The notes under the pieces: model-generated
Database searches by the model: none
The model's input: the letters and a program-made list of their open reading frames with translations, nothing else
Told to the model about the DNA's origin: nothing
DNA from: Lachnospiraceae bacterium
GTDB lineage: Bacteria; Bacillota; Clostridia; Lachnospirales; Lachnospiraceae
Direction of reading: 5' to 3'
Assembly: GCA_014804655.1 (NCBI GenBank)
Contig: JAAUZK010000043.1
Coordinates: forward strand, 56,391 to 120,390
DNA length: 64,000 nucleotides
Program-made: the position numbers and the translations under genes
In this document: one piece after another, positions 37,503 to 47,047 of the stretch
How positions within the stretch are numbered: the stretch's first letter is position 1
How the letters are laid out: each line of letters begins with the position of its first letter

Positions 37503-38512
37503 TCCCGTTGGAAATAAATGTGCCCGGAGGGATTCGTTTACCGGATGTCACAAGAAATGTTTGGAATTATGAACCGGAGTTAGTCTATAGCGAGGATGGG
37601 ACAAGCTTCCAAATCATTTATGGTGAAGAAGGGGAGAATGTGCTGGATCAAATGCTGGATTTCATAGAACAGGAGGAAGGATTAGAGCATTATAAGATCA
37701 TGTATTATGGTGAGTGTACCTTTTTTGACAGGCGTTATCATGAGGTGAATTTGGTTGAATCATCAGATACACATGTCCATATAGTGAAGCGTTATTATAT
37801 TGATGCCCGAAATGGAAATGTATATGAAGAACCGGAAGATTGGTATATGGATTCTGAGATTGCACTGCATTATGTTGGTAATATAGGAGAAGCGGAAGAG
37901 AAAACATCTAAAACGGCTATCAACATACATGATTCTTTTATTCAAATTGAGACGAATAATATACACAAGCGGATTACTTTTCCAAGTATCGATATAGCGG
38001 ATGCGGAAGACGTAGCCAATTCCATAAATGAACAGATTTATCATGAAATTATGCCGGAGGATTTTTTGGAATATGGACATGGACGAGAAGAAACAGAAGT
38101 TCAATATGAAATAGAATCTGTCGGCGAAGCAATAGTAAGTATTCATTTTCACGGCTATCAATCTTACATGGGGTCTTATGCGGAGTATAATAAGGGAGTG
38201 AATTTCGATTTGCGCACGGGCAAGATTATATCTTTAGGAGATTATTATACGTTATCTGATATAAAGACGATCATTATGAATGCCAGAGATAAAAATGAAA
38301 TCAGGATATTAGATTTTCCTGTGAATGAAGAAGAGATTGAACAGGAAATTGATAGTTTTGTACAGCTTTTTGATTCAGAGGAGTATGTGAACCGCACAGA
38401 TATTTTTTTCCTGAAAGGCGATCATATTTACTTCATAGCGCCGCCACCTGAATCGATGAGACAAAGCATTTATATGGAACTGAGTCTGGATAAATTTAGT
38501 AAACTCCAATGA
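37499..38512 (+). CDS. Hypothetical protein, possibly DUF3298/RsiV-like, lacking its own signal peptide
   Basis: TTG start overlaps the upstream TGA; SYAEYNKGVNFDLRTGKIISLGDYYTLSDIKTII resembles DUF3298-type proteins. Confidence 0.55.
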   Translation: MIPLEINVPGGIRLPDVTRNVWNYEPELVYSEDGTSFQIIYGEEGENVLDQMLDFIEQEEGLEHYKIMYYGECTFFDRRYHEVNLVESSDTHVHIVKRYYIDARNGNVYEEPEDWYMDSEIALHYVGNIGEAEEKTSKTAINIHDSFIQIETNNIHKRITFPSIDIADAEDVANSINEQIYHEIMPEDFLEYGHGREETEVQYEIESVGEAIVSIHFHGYQSYMGSYAEYNKGVNFDLRTGKIISLGDYYTLSDIKTIIMNARDKNEIRILDFPVNEEEIEQEIDSFVQLFDSEEYVNRTDIFFLKGDHIYFIAPPPESMRQSIYMELSLDKFSKLQ

Positions 38513-38657
38513 GTACAATATTGAAGGGTATAGGATAAGTGTATGTTGGGCAGGGACGATATGATTTTGGTGTAATGGAATGAGTGCGAGTAAAATAAAG
38601 AAAAAGCATATCTGAAAAATTGCTAAGAAGCGGCAAGAGAGGAATTAAGAGACTATT

Positions 38658-39899
38658 GTGAGGAATCGGTTTAGAGATTTATTATTATTGTCAAGTTTTA
38701 TTATATTAATATATGCAACTGCATTAAATCAAGAAAAACGGGTAGAGAGCGACAATTTATGCAGTGAAAGTGCAGAACAGGAAGGAAAAACGGATGAATT
38801 GGAAGAAGTGGTAGAAAGAGAGGCAGAAGAATATGTAGAAGAGGATGTAAATACGCTACAAGCCCCTTTTTGGGATGAGTATTTTTGGTTGCAAAAAATA
38901 TATGATGAGGCAGGAGTGTTGGCGGAGGAGCATGGATTATATCAATTCCTCGACATAGCGAAGAGATGGATATCAGAAGATGGGTATTACTGTATATGTT
39001 TTGTTGCTGAATACAGCGATTCCGGAGTTTATGCGGAAGTGCAGTCTGCGGATGTATACGAATTGACGTTTCAAGATTCCATTTTTACAGAATACTTTGC
39101 AGGAATGGATTATCGGATGATAGATGTTGATGAGCAGAAAGTGCCAATGATAGAAGAAATTATATTGCAAAACGGTATAAATGAAAGATGTACCATACAC
39201 AGTATGGATGATATGTGCGCGTTAATCAGTACGGCTTCCGGTATATGGTACAGCATCAATATGACAGAAAAGACAATGACCCAGATGGATACCGGAGAAA
39301 GGAAACAGGAAGATGAGAAGAATTGGGATTTTCAAGGGGCATGGGGAGATGCCTATCGTGAGGTTCTGAATGACTGGACAAAGATAACTGAGTTTGAAAA
39401 AGAGTTTGCGGATACTCTGGGCGGTACCGTGCAGTATGACCCGTATTTAATAAAATATATTGGAACTGATTTCATTTTTGAAAGATATGCATTGAATGAT
39501 TTGGATAAAGATGGAATACCGGAGCTTATTCTGTTGTCGGATCATTCGAGCTCCATGAATGCAATTTTTACATATATAGACAGACTGATCTATTGCGGAA
39601 CCTATTATAATGCGCTGTATACCGATGATGGAAAAATCATTGAAAGAGGCAGCTGGTGGGCAGGGTCAGCAATGATAATAGATCCGTGGGACATTACAGA
39701 GATTAAGGCTGGGGAGATTGTTGCACAGGGGAGTGTCTGGGGAGAATATCTGGATCATGAAGAAAGTGGAATAAAGTATATGCAGCATGTGGGGGAAGAA
39801 ACGGCGGAGATTTCTTATGAAGAATATCGTGACATTAAAAATGACTTGTTGTGCAATGCTGATTTTGTAAGAAATATGCGCAGTAAAAAAATTGAGTGA
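38658..39899 (+). CDS. Hypothetical secreted/membrane-anchored protein with DxDxDG motif
   Basis: LLLLSSFIILIYATALNQ signal anchor; LNDLDKDGIPELILLSD. Confidence 0.65.
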   Translation: MRNRFRDLLLLSSFIILIYATALNQEKRVESDNLCSESAEQEGKTDELEEVVEREAEEYVEEDVNTLQAPFWDEYFWLQKIYDEAGVLAEEHGLYQFLDIAKRWISEDGYYCICFVAEYSDSGVYAEVQSADVYELTFQDSIFTEYFAGMDYRMIDVDEQKVPMIEEIILQNGINERCTIHSMDDMCALISTASGIWYSINMTEKTMTQMDTGERKQEDEKNWDFQGAWGDAYREVLNDWTKITEFEKEFADTLGGTVQYDPYLIKYIGTDFIFERYALNDLDKDGIPELILLSDHSSSMNAIFTYIDRLIYCGTYYNALYTDDGKIIERGSWWAGSAMIIDPWDITEIKAGEIVAQGSVWGEYLDHEESGIKYMQHVGEETAEISYEEYRDIKNDLLCNADFVRNMRSKKIE

Positions 39900-40036
39900 T
39901 TTGCGGTAGGGGCTTTATCCGCGAATATGCTAAGATAGGAATTATTATTCTGATAATATGAACAGTGAAAAAGGAAAACGGCAATAACAGAAACTGTGGA
40001 TATGGAAACGGCAACACAGTAATGGAGAAATAAAGG

Positions 40037-40600
40037 ATGGACATGTTATTATATAAGTGTATAAAATTTTGCATGATATGCAGTTTGACTTGTAATGTGG
40101 CGTGCAGTTTGCCGATATATAGCAGTTCGGAAAAACCAGATATAACCCAAACGCAGGAAATTGAAATTTGTATGAAAGATTTTATTAGCATGTATATGTC
40201 AGAAGTATGTGGCGGAAAACAGAGACTATTCATGAAATCAAAGGACATTTATACGACTGATTTTGACTCGCCGATAGAGTTGACTGTGTATACAAATGAT
40301 AAAGAAGAAAACGTACGATATAAAGTAGAAATATATGGAGAGACAGGAAAAAGTATAACCGATTATTATTTGTGTGAGAATTTTATATATGTTAATCAAG
40401 AACGAGTATATTATAGCAGTCAGATTTTGATGAAAAATTATGATGATATTTTGTATAGGCGGACAAGCGATTGGATCATCATCGAAGATAAGGTGTACAT
40501 ATTGCAAGATAATGGGGAACTGAAAGAGGATGCCGAATATTCTTTTTTCCCATTAGAAGAAGTGAATGATTGGGTGAAAGAATTAGAGGGAGCCCCATAG
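40037..40600 (+). CDS. Hypothetical lipoprotein (full-length parent of fragments at 42586 and 46079)
   Basis: CMICSLTCNVACSLPIYSS lipobox-like; nearly identical DNA recurs downstream. Confidence 0.65.
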   Translation: MDMLLYKCIKFCMICSLTCNVACSLPIYSSSEKPDITQTQEIEICMKDFISMYMSEVCGGKQRLFMKSKDIYTTDFDSPIELTVYTNDKEENVRYKVEIYGETGKSITDYYLCENFIYVNQERVYYSSQILMKNYDDILYRRTSDWIIIEDKVYILQDNGELKEDAEYSFFPLEEVNDWVKELEGAP

Positions 40601-40673
40601 AGTTTCTTCCGAAGAGTCGCTTTAGGCAGGAAAATTAGCGAGGGGAAACACTGATTAAACAGTAAAACGGATT

Positions 40674-42077
40674 ATGATATACAGGGAGATAGTGATGAAG
40701 AGAATAATAAGCGCCAGCATGGTGGTAATATTTACAGTAATTATTTTATTATATATACAGGTACATAATTTTGTCCCGGTACAGACTCAGGAAAGTGAGA
40801 TTCCGCAGGATTCCAGCAGTGATATTGTGGAGCAAGACAGTGACAGCAGAACTGAAAATTTGGAAGCTGGCGAGAGCATTCCGGATTCTGACGGAGAGAT
40901 GGCAGTCGGAGATAATTCCTATGTGCTCAGCGAGGAAGAAAAGAAAGTTCTTCTGGCATACGCGGAATACATCCAAAAATTTTATGAGGAATACCCATAT
41001 AAAACAGACGGGATAAAATATGATCTGGTGTTCATTGACAGCGATAATATTCCGGAACTGGCGATCATTCCTTCTGCCGCCCATGCGTTCGGTGTGATCA
41101 TATGTGTCTACAATGACGGAAACGTAGTGGAAACAGGAGAATATGGAAGTTTTGGAAGGTGCAGGTTTAATTCCTACGAAAACCTGATTTTCAGCACATA
41201 TTATGAAGCGGGGGAAGAAGAATCATTTTTTTATCGGATCGAAGGGACTGAAAGAGTAGAACTGTTGGCGCTCCACAGGACTCCGCAATATGAAGGGCTT
41301 GAGTACATTGGGCGATATTATGAGGTAGACGGAACCGAGGTATCTGAGGAAGTATATGAGCAAGTCTGTGAAGAGTGGGACTGGGAAGAACTGCATATAT
41401 GGGGATATGATGACGCTGTATTTGTGAACGATATTGATGATCTGTACAGAGAATTGTGCAAGCGCTTCTCTTTTTTGAAAGAGCAGGAGCGTATAGAACA
41501 GAACGATTCTTGTCTGGAGGAGTGGAAGCAGGCTTATCTTAATTATCTGAAGAAAGATAATTATGCGGCTACCTGTACATACAGTCTGATTTATGTGGAT
41601 GATGACAACATTCCTGAAATGGTGATTGACACCGGATATGAAGCGGGAGGATGTCGGTTTCTGACATTTCATGACCATGTTCTGGATGTGTGGCAGTCTG
41701 GCCGCCTTAATGTCTCTTATATTGAGAGAGGAAATCTGATCTGCAATTCAGATGGCAATATGGGGCATTATTATGATAATGTCTATACCATTCAGGACGG
41801 GAAATGGGTCTATGTTGACGGCGGGATACGGGGTGACGGGCCGGATGGGGTGCAGATTGACGAAAATGGTGACTATGTTGAGTTCTTTTACTGGACAGGA
41901 GAGAAACAGGAATATTGGGTCGGAGAGGAAATGACGGAAGAGGAATATGAGGCCCGATTAAATGCCATATATCCTAAGGAACAGAGTATGTACCCACAGA
42001 ATGATTACACTCTGGATGAGATCAAATCGATGTTAAGGACGGGAGATTGGCCTCTGCGAAGCACCGGTATTAACTGA
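40674..42077 (+). CDS. Hypothetical secreted protein with duplicated DSDNIPELAI / DDDNIPEMVI motifs
   Basis: Signal anchor ISASMVVIFTVIILLYIQV; two related halves. Confidence 0.68.
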   Translation: MIYREIVMKRIISASMVVIFTVIILLYIQVHNFVPVQTQESEIPQDSSSDIVEQDSDSRTENLEAGESIPDSDGEMAVGDNSYVLSEEEKKVLLAYAEYIQKFYEEYPYKTDGIKYDLVFIDSDNIPELAIIPSAAHAFGVIICVYNDGNVVETGEYGSFGRCRFNSYENLIFSTYYEAGEEESFFYRIEGTERVELLALHRTPQYEGLEYIGRYYEVDGTEVSEEVYEQVCEEWDWEELHIWGYDDAVFVNDIDDLYRELCKRFSFLKEQERIEQNDSCLEEWKQAYLNYLKKDNYAATCTYSLIYVDDDNIPEMVIDTGYEAGGCRFLTFHDHVLDVWQSGRLNVSYIERGNLICNSDGNMGHYYDNVYTIQDGKWVYVDGGIRGDGPDGVQIDENGDYVEFFYWTGEKQEYWVGEEMTEEEYEARLNAIYPKEQSMYPQNDYTLDEIKSMLRTGDWPLRSTGIN

Positions 42078-42520
42078 TCGTGAAAGATGTCACATGAAAG
42101 GAAGCGGAAATGACTTGTCATGAGAGGGGCGGTTATCTGGTAACCATTACTTCCCATGAGGAGTACGAACGGCTTCGGGAACGGATGATTTCCGAGCATA
42201 AAGAGGATATCACCTTTTTTGTGGGAGCAACTAACGAGAGGGTTGAGGGAACTCCTTTTGGCTATCGCTGGCTGGAACCGGGAATTAAATATGGTTACTA
42301 TATGCTGGATTTGTCTAACGCATTATTCAGATTCTGGTTGGAAGGAGAACCCAGCTATACAGGGTTTACGGAGAGCGGCGTGGAAGTCAGTGAGGATTAT
42401 GTGGTTCTTTTTTACCGGGGAAAAGATGGTCGATGTTATCTCAATGATGTGCCAAATGACATTTTAGAGGCGGCGCCCTCTTATGCGGGTAGGGTAGGAT
42501 ATATCTGTGAGTATGAATAA
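42074..42520 (+). pseudogene. C-type lectin-like domain remnant
   Basis: Reading from 42074: LIVKDVT*KEAEMTCHERGGYLVTITSHEEYERL...FRFWLEGEPSYTGF...EDYVVLFYRGKDGRCYLNDVPND...VGYICEYE. Conserved W position is a TGA stop. Confidence 0.6.
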
Positions 42521-42585
42521 TAATATCAGATAGTGGCGCGGGAAAGGCGGGAACTGTGAGAGGACAGTAGGAGGATTCCGCAAGC

Positions 42586-42700
42586 TAAGGTGTACATATT
42601 GCAAGATAATGGGGAAATGAAAGAGGATGCCGGATATTCTTTTTCTCAATAGAAGAAGTGAATGATTGGGTAAAAGAATTAGGGGAAGGCCCATAGAGTT
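42586..42700 (+). pseudogene. 3' remnant of the 40037-type lipoprotein gene
   Basis: aaggtgtacatattgcaagataatggggaaatgaaagaggatgccggatattcttttt...gtgaatgattgggtaaaagaatta matches 40490-40590 with a frame-disrupting indel. Confidence 0.75.
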
Positions 42701-42774
42701 TCTTCCAAAGAGCCACTTTAGGCAGGAAAACAGACGAATGGAAGAGGTCTGATGTAGCGCAGGAGTGTGTGAAG

Positions 42775-43257
42775 ATGAGTAAACATAAAGATAAATGGTA
42801 TGAACCATATAAAATAGTAACTACACTGGATAAAATGGAAATTGCAAGAAGAATTGAGAGTAAAACTGCATTTATTGCATCTAAATATAATGGGTCAATA
42901 GATGACTTACTATTTTATTCGGCAAAAAAGTATGATGGAGAATATAGAGGATATATATCACCACGCAAAATACCGCCCTCTGCCCGACAACAAGTTTTTC
43001 TACCTAAGGCTATTATAGAAATTTTCACAAACGCAGAAGGCAAAAGCTGTGTTTTTGTTCGATTAAAAAAAACAATCTTCTCATGGGTAGGATATTGTGT
43101 CTTTTTTTTAACATTTGGCTACACTAATGTTTTTATCTATGTTTTGTTTCAGTGTTTAGCGGTTTTTCTGCTCATGAAGTACTGGGAATTTGTACGCGGA
43201 CGCGTGGGAACATTACGGGAAGAATTGTTGGAAGCTGAGAAAGAGGCAAAAGAATAG
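42775..43257 (+). CDS. Hypothetical membrane protein, 'WYEPYKI' family (paralog 3)
   Basis: DKWYEPYKIVTTLDKMEIARRIESKT..FLPKAIIEIF..KYWEFVRGRVGTLREELL. Confidence 0.75.
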   Translation: MSKHKDKWYEPYKIVTTLDKMEIARRIESKTAFIASKYNGSIDDLLFYSAKKYDGEYRGYISPRKIPPSARQQVFLPKAIIEIFTNAEGKSCVFVRLKKTIFSWVGYCVFFLTFGYTNVFIYVLFQCLAVFLLMKYWEFVRGRVGTLREELLEAEKEAKE

Positions 43258-43308
43258 TGCTATGATATGCGATTTTCAGTTCAATTTATAAAGGGAGAGG
43301 ATACAAAC

Positions 43309-43719
43309 ATGAAAAAGTATAGAGTCGCGTGGTATGAGCCGTATAAAATTATAACGCCCCTTACACCCGAGGAAATTGAAAAAAGATTGGGGAGCAAAAA
43401 CGGAAAGTTCCAAATATCCACCAGAATGTGGAATTTACCGTCGAATTGGAAACTTTTTTTTCTCCCTAAGATTGTGGGCGAAATCATCGAATCTGAAGAT
43501 GGTAAAGGTATTGTTCTGATGTGGTTAAGAGTTAGCGTAATTGATTTAATGATTGCTCTTGTCATTTATGCCTGTGTATGTTTTTTTATGCGGGTCAGTG
43601 TATTAATATATGCTCCGATCCTATGGACGGCAGTTGCTTTGGTTACGATATACTGGAAATCCGCACGCAACCGTTTCGGAAAACGGTTAGAGATGCTTTT
43701 GAAGGCGGGAATACAATAG
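43309..43719 (+). CDS. Hypothetical membrane protein, 'WYEPYKI' family (paralog 4)
   Basis: VAWYEPYKIITPLTPEEIEKRLGS..FFLPKIVGEIIESEDGKGIVLMWLRV. Start moved from 43267. Confidence 0.75.
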   Translation: MKKYRVAWYEPYKIITPLTPEEIEKRLGSKNGKFQISTRMWNLPSNWKLFFLPKIVGEIIESEDGKGIVLMWLRVSVIDLMIALVIYACVCFFMRVSVLIYAPILWTAVALVTIYWKSARNRFGKRLEMLLKAGIQ

Positions 43720-43792
43720 GTACAGGTACATCATCAATGTGGAAGAAACGTGCATATTTGATTTGAGTACAATGCTGGAAGGTAAAGGATAA

Positions 43793-44719
43793 GTGATGAA
43801 TAATAGAGTAAACACTGCGCAAAAAAGAGCCTTATGTGTATGTATGGTTACGATTTTGTTATATGGAGTATGCGGATGTACAACTTCAAGTGAAGAACGT
43901 GCAGAGATAGATACAGAAATCAGTCAGGAAAATACGCCGCAGATTGAAGACAGCAGCAGCGGACTCGAAATGGATATGGAAATTTACGAAACAGAAGTGG
44001 AAGAGGAACAGGCGAAACCAGAGAGCAATAAAATACTCAGATATGGTGCAGAGTAGGGGAAGTATGACTTTGATGTGAAATGGGAAGAAAATGATGATTC
44101 AACCGAGGAGGGTAATGCTTTAAAGCAGGAATTATTACGCGGAGACTTTGAACATCTTAGCGGGAAATATAGCGATTATAGGGAAATTTTTGGGACAGAT
44201 TGGGAAAGCGGGGATTTGGAATGGAGTCAGATTGATTTAAATGGAGACGGGGCGGAAGACTTCATATTGCAGGAAGCGTGGCCTATAAGTAATACGGGGC
44301 AGAAAAGAATCATAGGGATTTTTACAATTGAAGAGAATTCGATCAGATGCATCACGTCGGATCTGAACGACAGCACGGAATATTCTTTTTGCGGAGCAAC
44401 AGGGAAATTGTTTTATACGGCACCAAATTACGGTGGAGTTGTGGATAATGAACCCTATGAATGTTATCACTATGATACCGAATGGCAGATAACAATAGAT
44501 TACGAATTAGAGATATTGAGAGTAGATAGTGAAATGGATGAAGACTATGCAAAAGAGTGGAAGAGTGAGAGCCCTGATATGGCGGAAGACGGATTATATT
44601 ATTTTAGGTATATAGGCGATGAGATAGAAAAGCTGACAAGGGAAGAATGGATGAATATATATGAGACTGAGACGGGATTGAAATTTGATGGTTCCGATAT
44701 GGTGGAGATCAGTAAGTGA
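43793..44719 (+). pseudogene. Lipoprotein gene interrupted by an in-frame TAG
   Basis: 43793..44056 (lipobox LLYGVCGCTTSS) and 44075..44719 (DLNGDGAEDFIL) are in the same frame; the only interruption is TAG at 44054-44056 (..RYGAE*GKYDFDVKWEEND..). Confidence 0.75.
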
Positions 44720-44851
44720 AGGACTGGACTGGCAAAGTAATTGTAATACGATATCTTATTTATAATGTCCAAACCAGTTGAAACTACGGGATGAAAGAAA
44801 AAAATTTTTGTGCTATACTGACTGTAATTATTAGAAAAAGAGGTGGCCGGT

Positions 44852-45793
44852 ATGGAAATGGCAGACTTTAACGGATATGAACAGAACCAGAGGATGTATG
44901 GTGGGACGGCCGGAAGGAAAATGGGCATTTCCTATAACGGGAAAGATTATATATTGAAATTCCCGGGTAATCTAAGAGATCAGGAAATGAAAAATATTAG
45001 GCTTAGCTATTCTAACAGCCCGGTATGTGAATACATCGGTTCACAGATATATGGGCTGCTTGGGTTTTCGGTGCATGAAACCATATTGGGTGAAAGGAAC
45101 GGAAAAATCGTTGTCGCCTGCGGTGATTTTTTGGAAAATGGAGAAAAGCTATATGAGTTTGATAAAATCAAGGTGACATTTGAACCACATATTCTGGATT
45201 CTAATGGGAATGAGACAAATGGGGTAGGCGTTGATCTATATGAAATATTGATGACAATACAGGAGCATCCGTTTTTAAAAGATATTTCGGAGATTAGGGA
45301 GCATTTCTGGAATATGTTTGTGATCGATGCCTTGCTTGGAAACCCAGATAGAAATAACAGCAACTGGGGGATTATTTTAAATGCGGATGGTAGCAAGCGT
45401 ATTGCTCCTGTTTATGATAACGGAAACTGTCTGAATTGCAAATGGGACGAGGAAAAGATGTTGGAGGTTCTGTCAGATGAAAGGAAGCTGGAAACGGAAA
45501 GCTATAAAGGGCGCAGATGTATTTTTGAACTGGAGGGGAAAAAGATAAATCCATATCATGTCATGGAGGGTATGGAATACCCTGAGTGTACCGAAGCAGT
45601 GGAACGACTTGTGCCTATAATGGGAGACTCTCTATCTAAAATTAGAGGTTTGATATGGGATATACCCGTTTTGTCGGAAGTACAGAAAAAATTTTACCAT
45701 ACGGTCATAGAGTACAGGTATGACAAAGTGTTTCTCCCGCTTTATCAGAAAATCATTGGCAGGAAGAAAGGCTGTGAAGCCGAAGAGGTATAG
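44852..45793 (+). CDS. HipA-like kinase (second copy, divergent)
   Basis: HFWNMFVIDALLGNPDRNNSNWGIIL..RIAPVYDNGNCLN; parallels 21768..22676. Confidence 0.84.
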   Translation: MEMADFNGYEQNQRMYGGTAGRKMGISYNGKDYILKFPGNLRDQEMKNIRLSYSNSPVCEYIGSQIYGLLGFSVHETILGERNGKIVVACGDFLENGEKLYEFDKIKVTFEPHILDSNGNETNGVGVDLYEILMTIQEHPFLKDISEIREHFWNMFVIDALLGNPDRNNSNWGIILNADGSKRIAPVYDNGNCLNCKWDEEKMLEVLSDERKLETESYKGRRCIFELEGKKINPYHVMEGMEYPECTEAVERLVPIMGDSLSKIRGLIWDIPVLSEVQKKFYHTVIEYRYDKVFLPLYQKIIGRKKGCEAEEV

Positions 45794-45814
45794 GAAAAGA
45801 AAGGGGCATACAGT

Positions 45815-46030
45815 ATGTATAATGACATGACAATCGCCTTGCCGGTCAACCTTCCGGCTGGATTACAGAGCGATTTTAAAGAATTGCAAGAGTATTACGA
45901 TATGGGTGACTGGCTTCAATTTGACCTGCTGTTTGAAGCAGTGGAAGCAAGCATAAAAGCTTATTATCTTGCAGGAAAAATCAGTAGGGAGGAACTGAAC
46001 CTTATTTTTAGGAAATATGGAATCGCATAA
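45815..46030 (+). CDS. Small protein resembling the C-terminal part of the XRE antitoxin; putative HTH-less antitoxin
   Basis: FEAVEASIKAYYLAGKISREELNLIFRKYGIA vs LWGELYGSINACQWGGRITQEQADYLRKKYLFG in the 21326 product. Confidence 0.6.
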   Translation: MYNDMTIALPVNLPAGLQSDFKELQEYYDMGDWLQFDLLFEAVEASIKAYYLAGKISREELNLIFRKYGIA

Positions 46031-46078
46031 AGATATTGGCAGCGCTATATAGTATCGTGATATAAAAATGCATTATTA

Positions 46079-46429
46079 TTTTGGATTGATTTTGACTCGC
46101 CGGTAGAGTTGACTGTGTATACAAATGATAAGGGAGAGGATGGACGATATAAAGTAGAAATATATGGGGAGGCAGGAAAGAGTATAACCGACTATTATTT
46201 GTGTGAAAACTTTATATATGTTAATCAAGAACGAGAATATTATAACAGTCAGATTTTGATGAAAAATTATGATGATATTTTGTATAGGCGGACAAGCGAT
46301 TGGATCATCATTGAAGATAAGGTGTACATATTGCAAGGTAATGGGGAAAAGAAAGAGGATGCCGAATATTCTTTTCTCCCCATAGAAGATGTGAATGATT
46401 GGGTAAAGGCATTGGAGGAAAACCTATAA
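46079..46429 (+). pseudogene. 5'-truncated copy of the 40037-type lipoprotein gene
   Basis: From tgattttgactcgccggtagag the DNA is nearly identical to 40258-40600 but lacks the signal peptide. Confidence 0.75.
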
Positions 46430-46507
46430 AGTTTCTTCCGAGGAGCCGCATAAGGCGGGAAAATTGGCGAAGTGAAAAGGGCTGATGTAACGCAGGAGTG
46501 TATGAAG

Positions 46508-46996
46508 ATGAGTGAGCATAAAGATAAATGGTATGAACCATATAAAATAGTCAGTGCTCTTAGCAAAGGAGAAATGAAAAAAAGAATTGAGAGCAAAATT
46601 GCATTAGGGAGTTCGATATCATTAGAGGGTTATCTATTCTATGGAAAAGAGATAGATAGCAGGCAATATAGATTATATATTTCACATCGCGAAATATTTG
46701 CACCACAAGGTGGTGTTTTTAACCCCAATCTTCCTAGGGTTGTGCTGGAGATTATCACAGATTTTGATGGGTATAATACTACCCTCTTTTGGATAAAACC
46801 GAGAATATTTTGGAATTCTATACCTTTGATCCTTTATACACTGTTCTGCATAGATAGACAGGTTAATATCTTAATCTATACGTTTTTCTTATGTCTAGGT
46901 GTGTTTTTATTCGGAAAGTACTGGGGATTTGTACGCAGACGTGTGGGAGAATGGCTGGAGGAGCTGTTGGGAGTTAAGAAAGAAACAGAAGAGTAG
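46508..46996 (+). CDS. Hypothetical membrane protein, 'WYEPYKI' family (paralog 5)
   Basis: DKWYEPYKIVSALSKGEMKKRIESKI..KYWGFVRRRVGEWLEELLGV. Confidence 0.73.
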   Translation: MSEHKDKWYEPYKIVSALSKGEMKKRIESKIALGSSISLEGYLFYGKEIDSRQYRLYISHREIFAPQGGVFNPNLPRVVLEIITDFDGYNTTLFWIKPRIFWNSIPLILYTLFCIDRQVNILIYTFFLCLGVFLFGKYWGFVRRRVGEWLEELLGVKKETEE

Positions 46997-47047
46997 TGCT
47001 ATGTCATATTCTCTATGGGTGGGCTTCCATTAGGAGAAAACAGAAAA

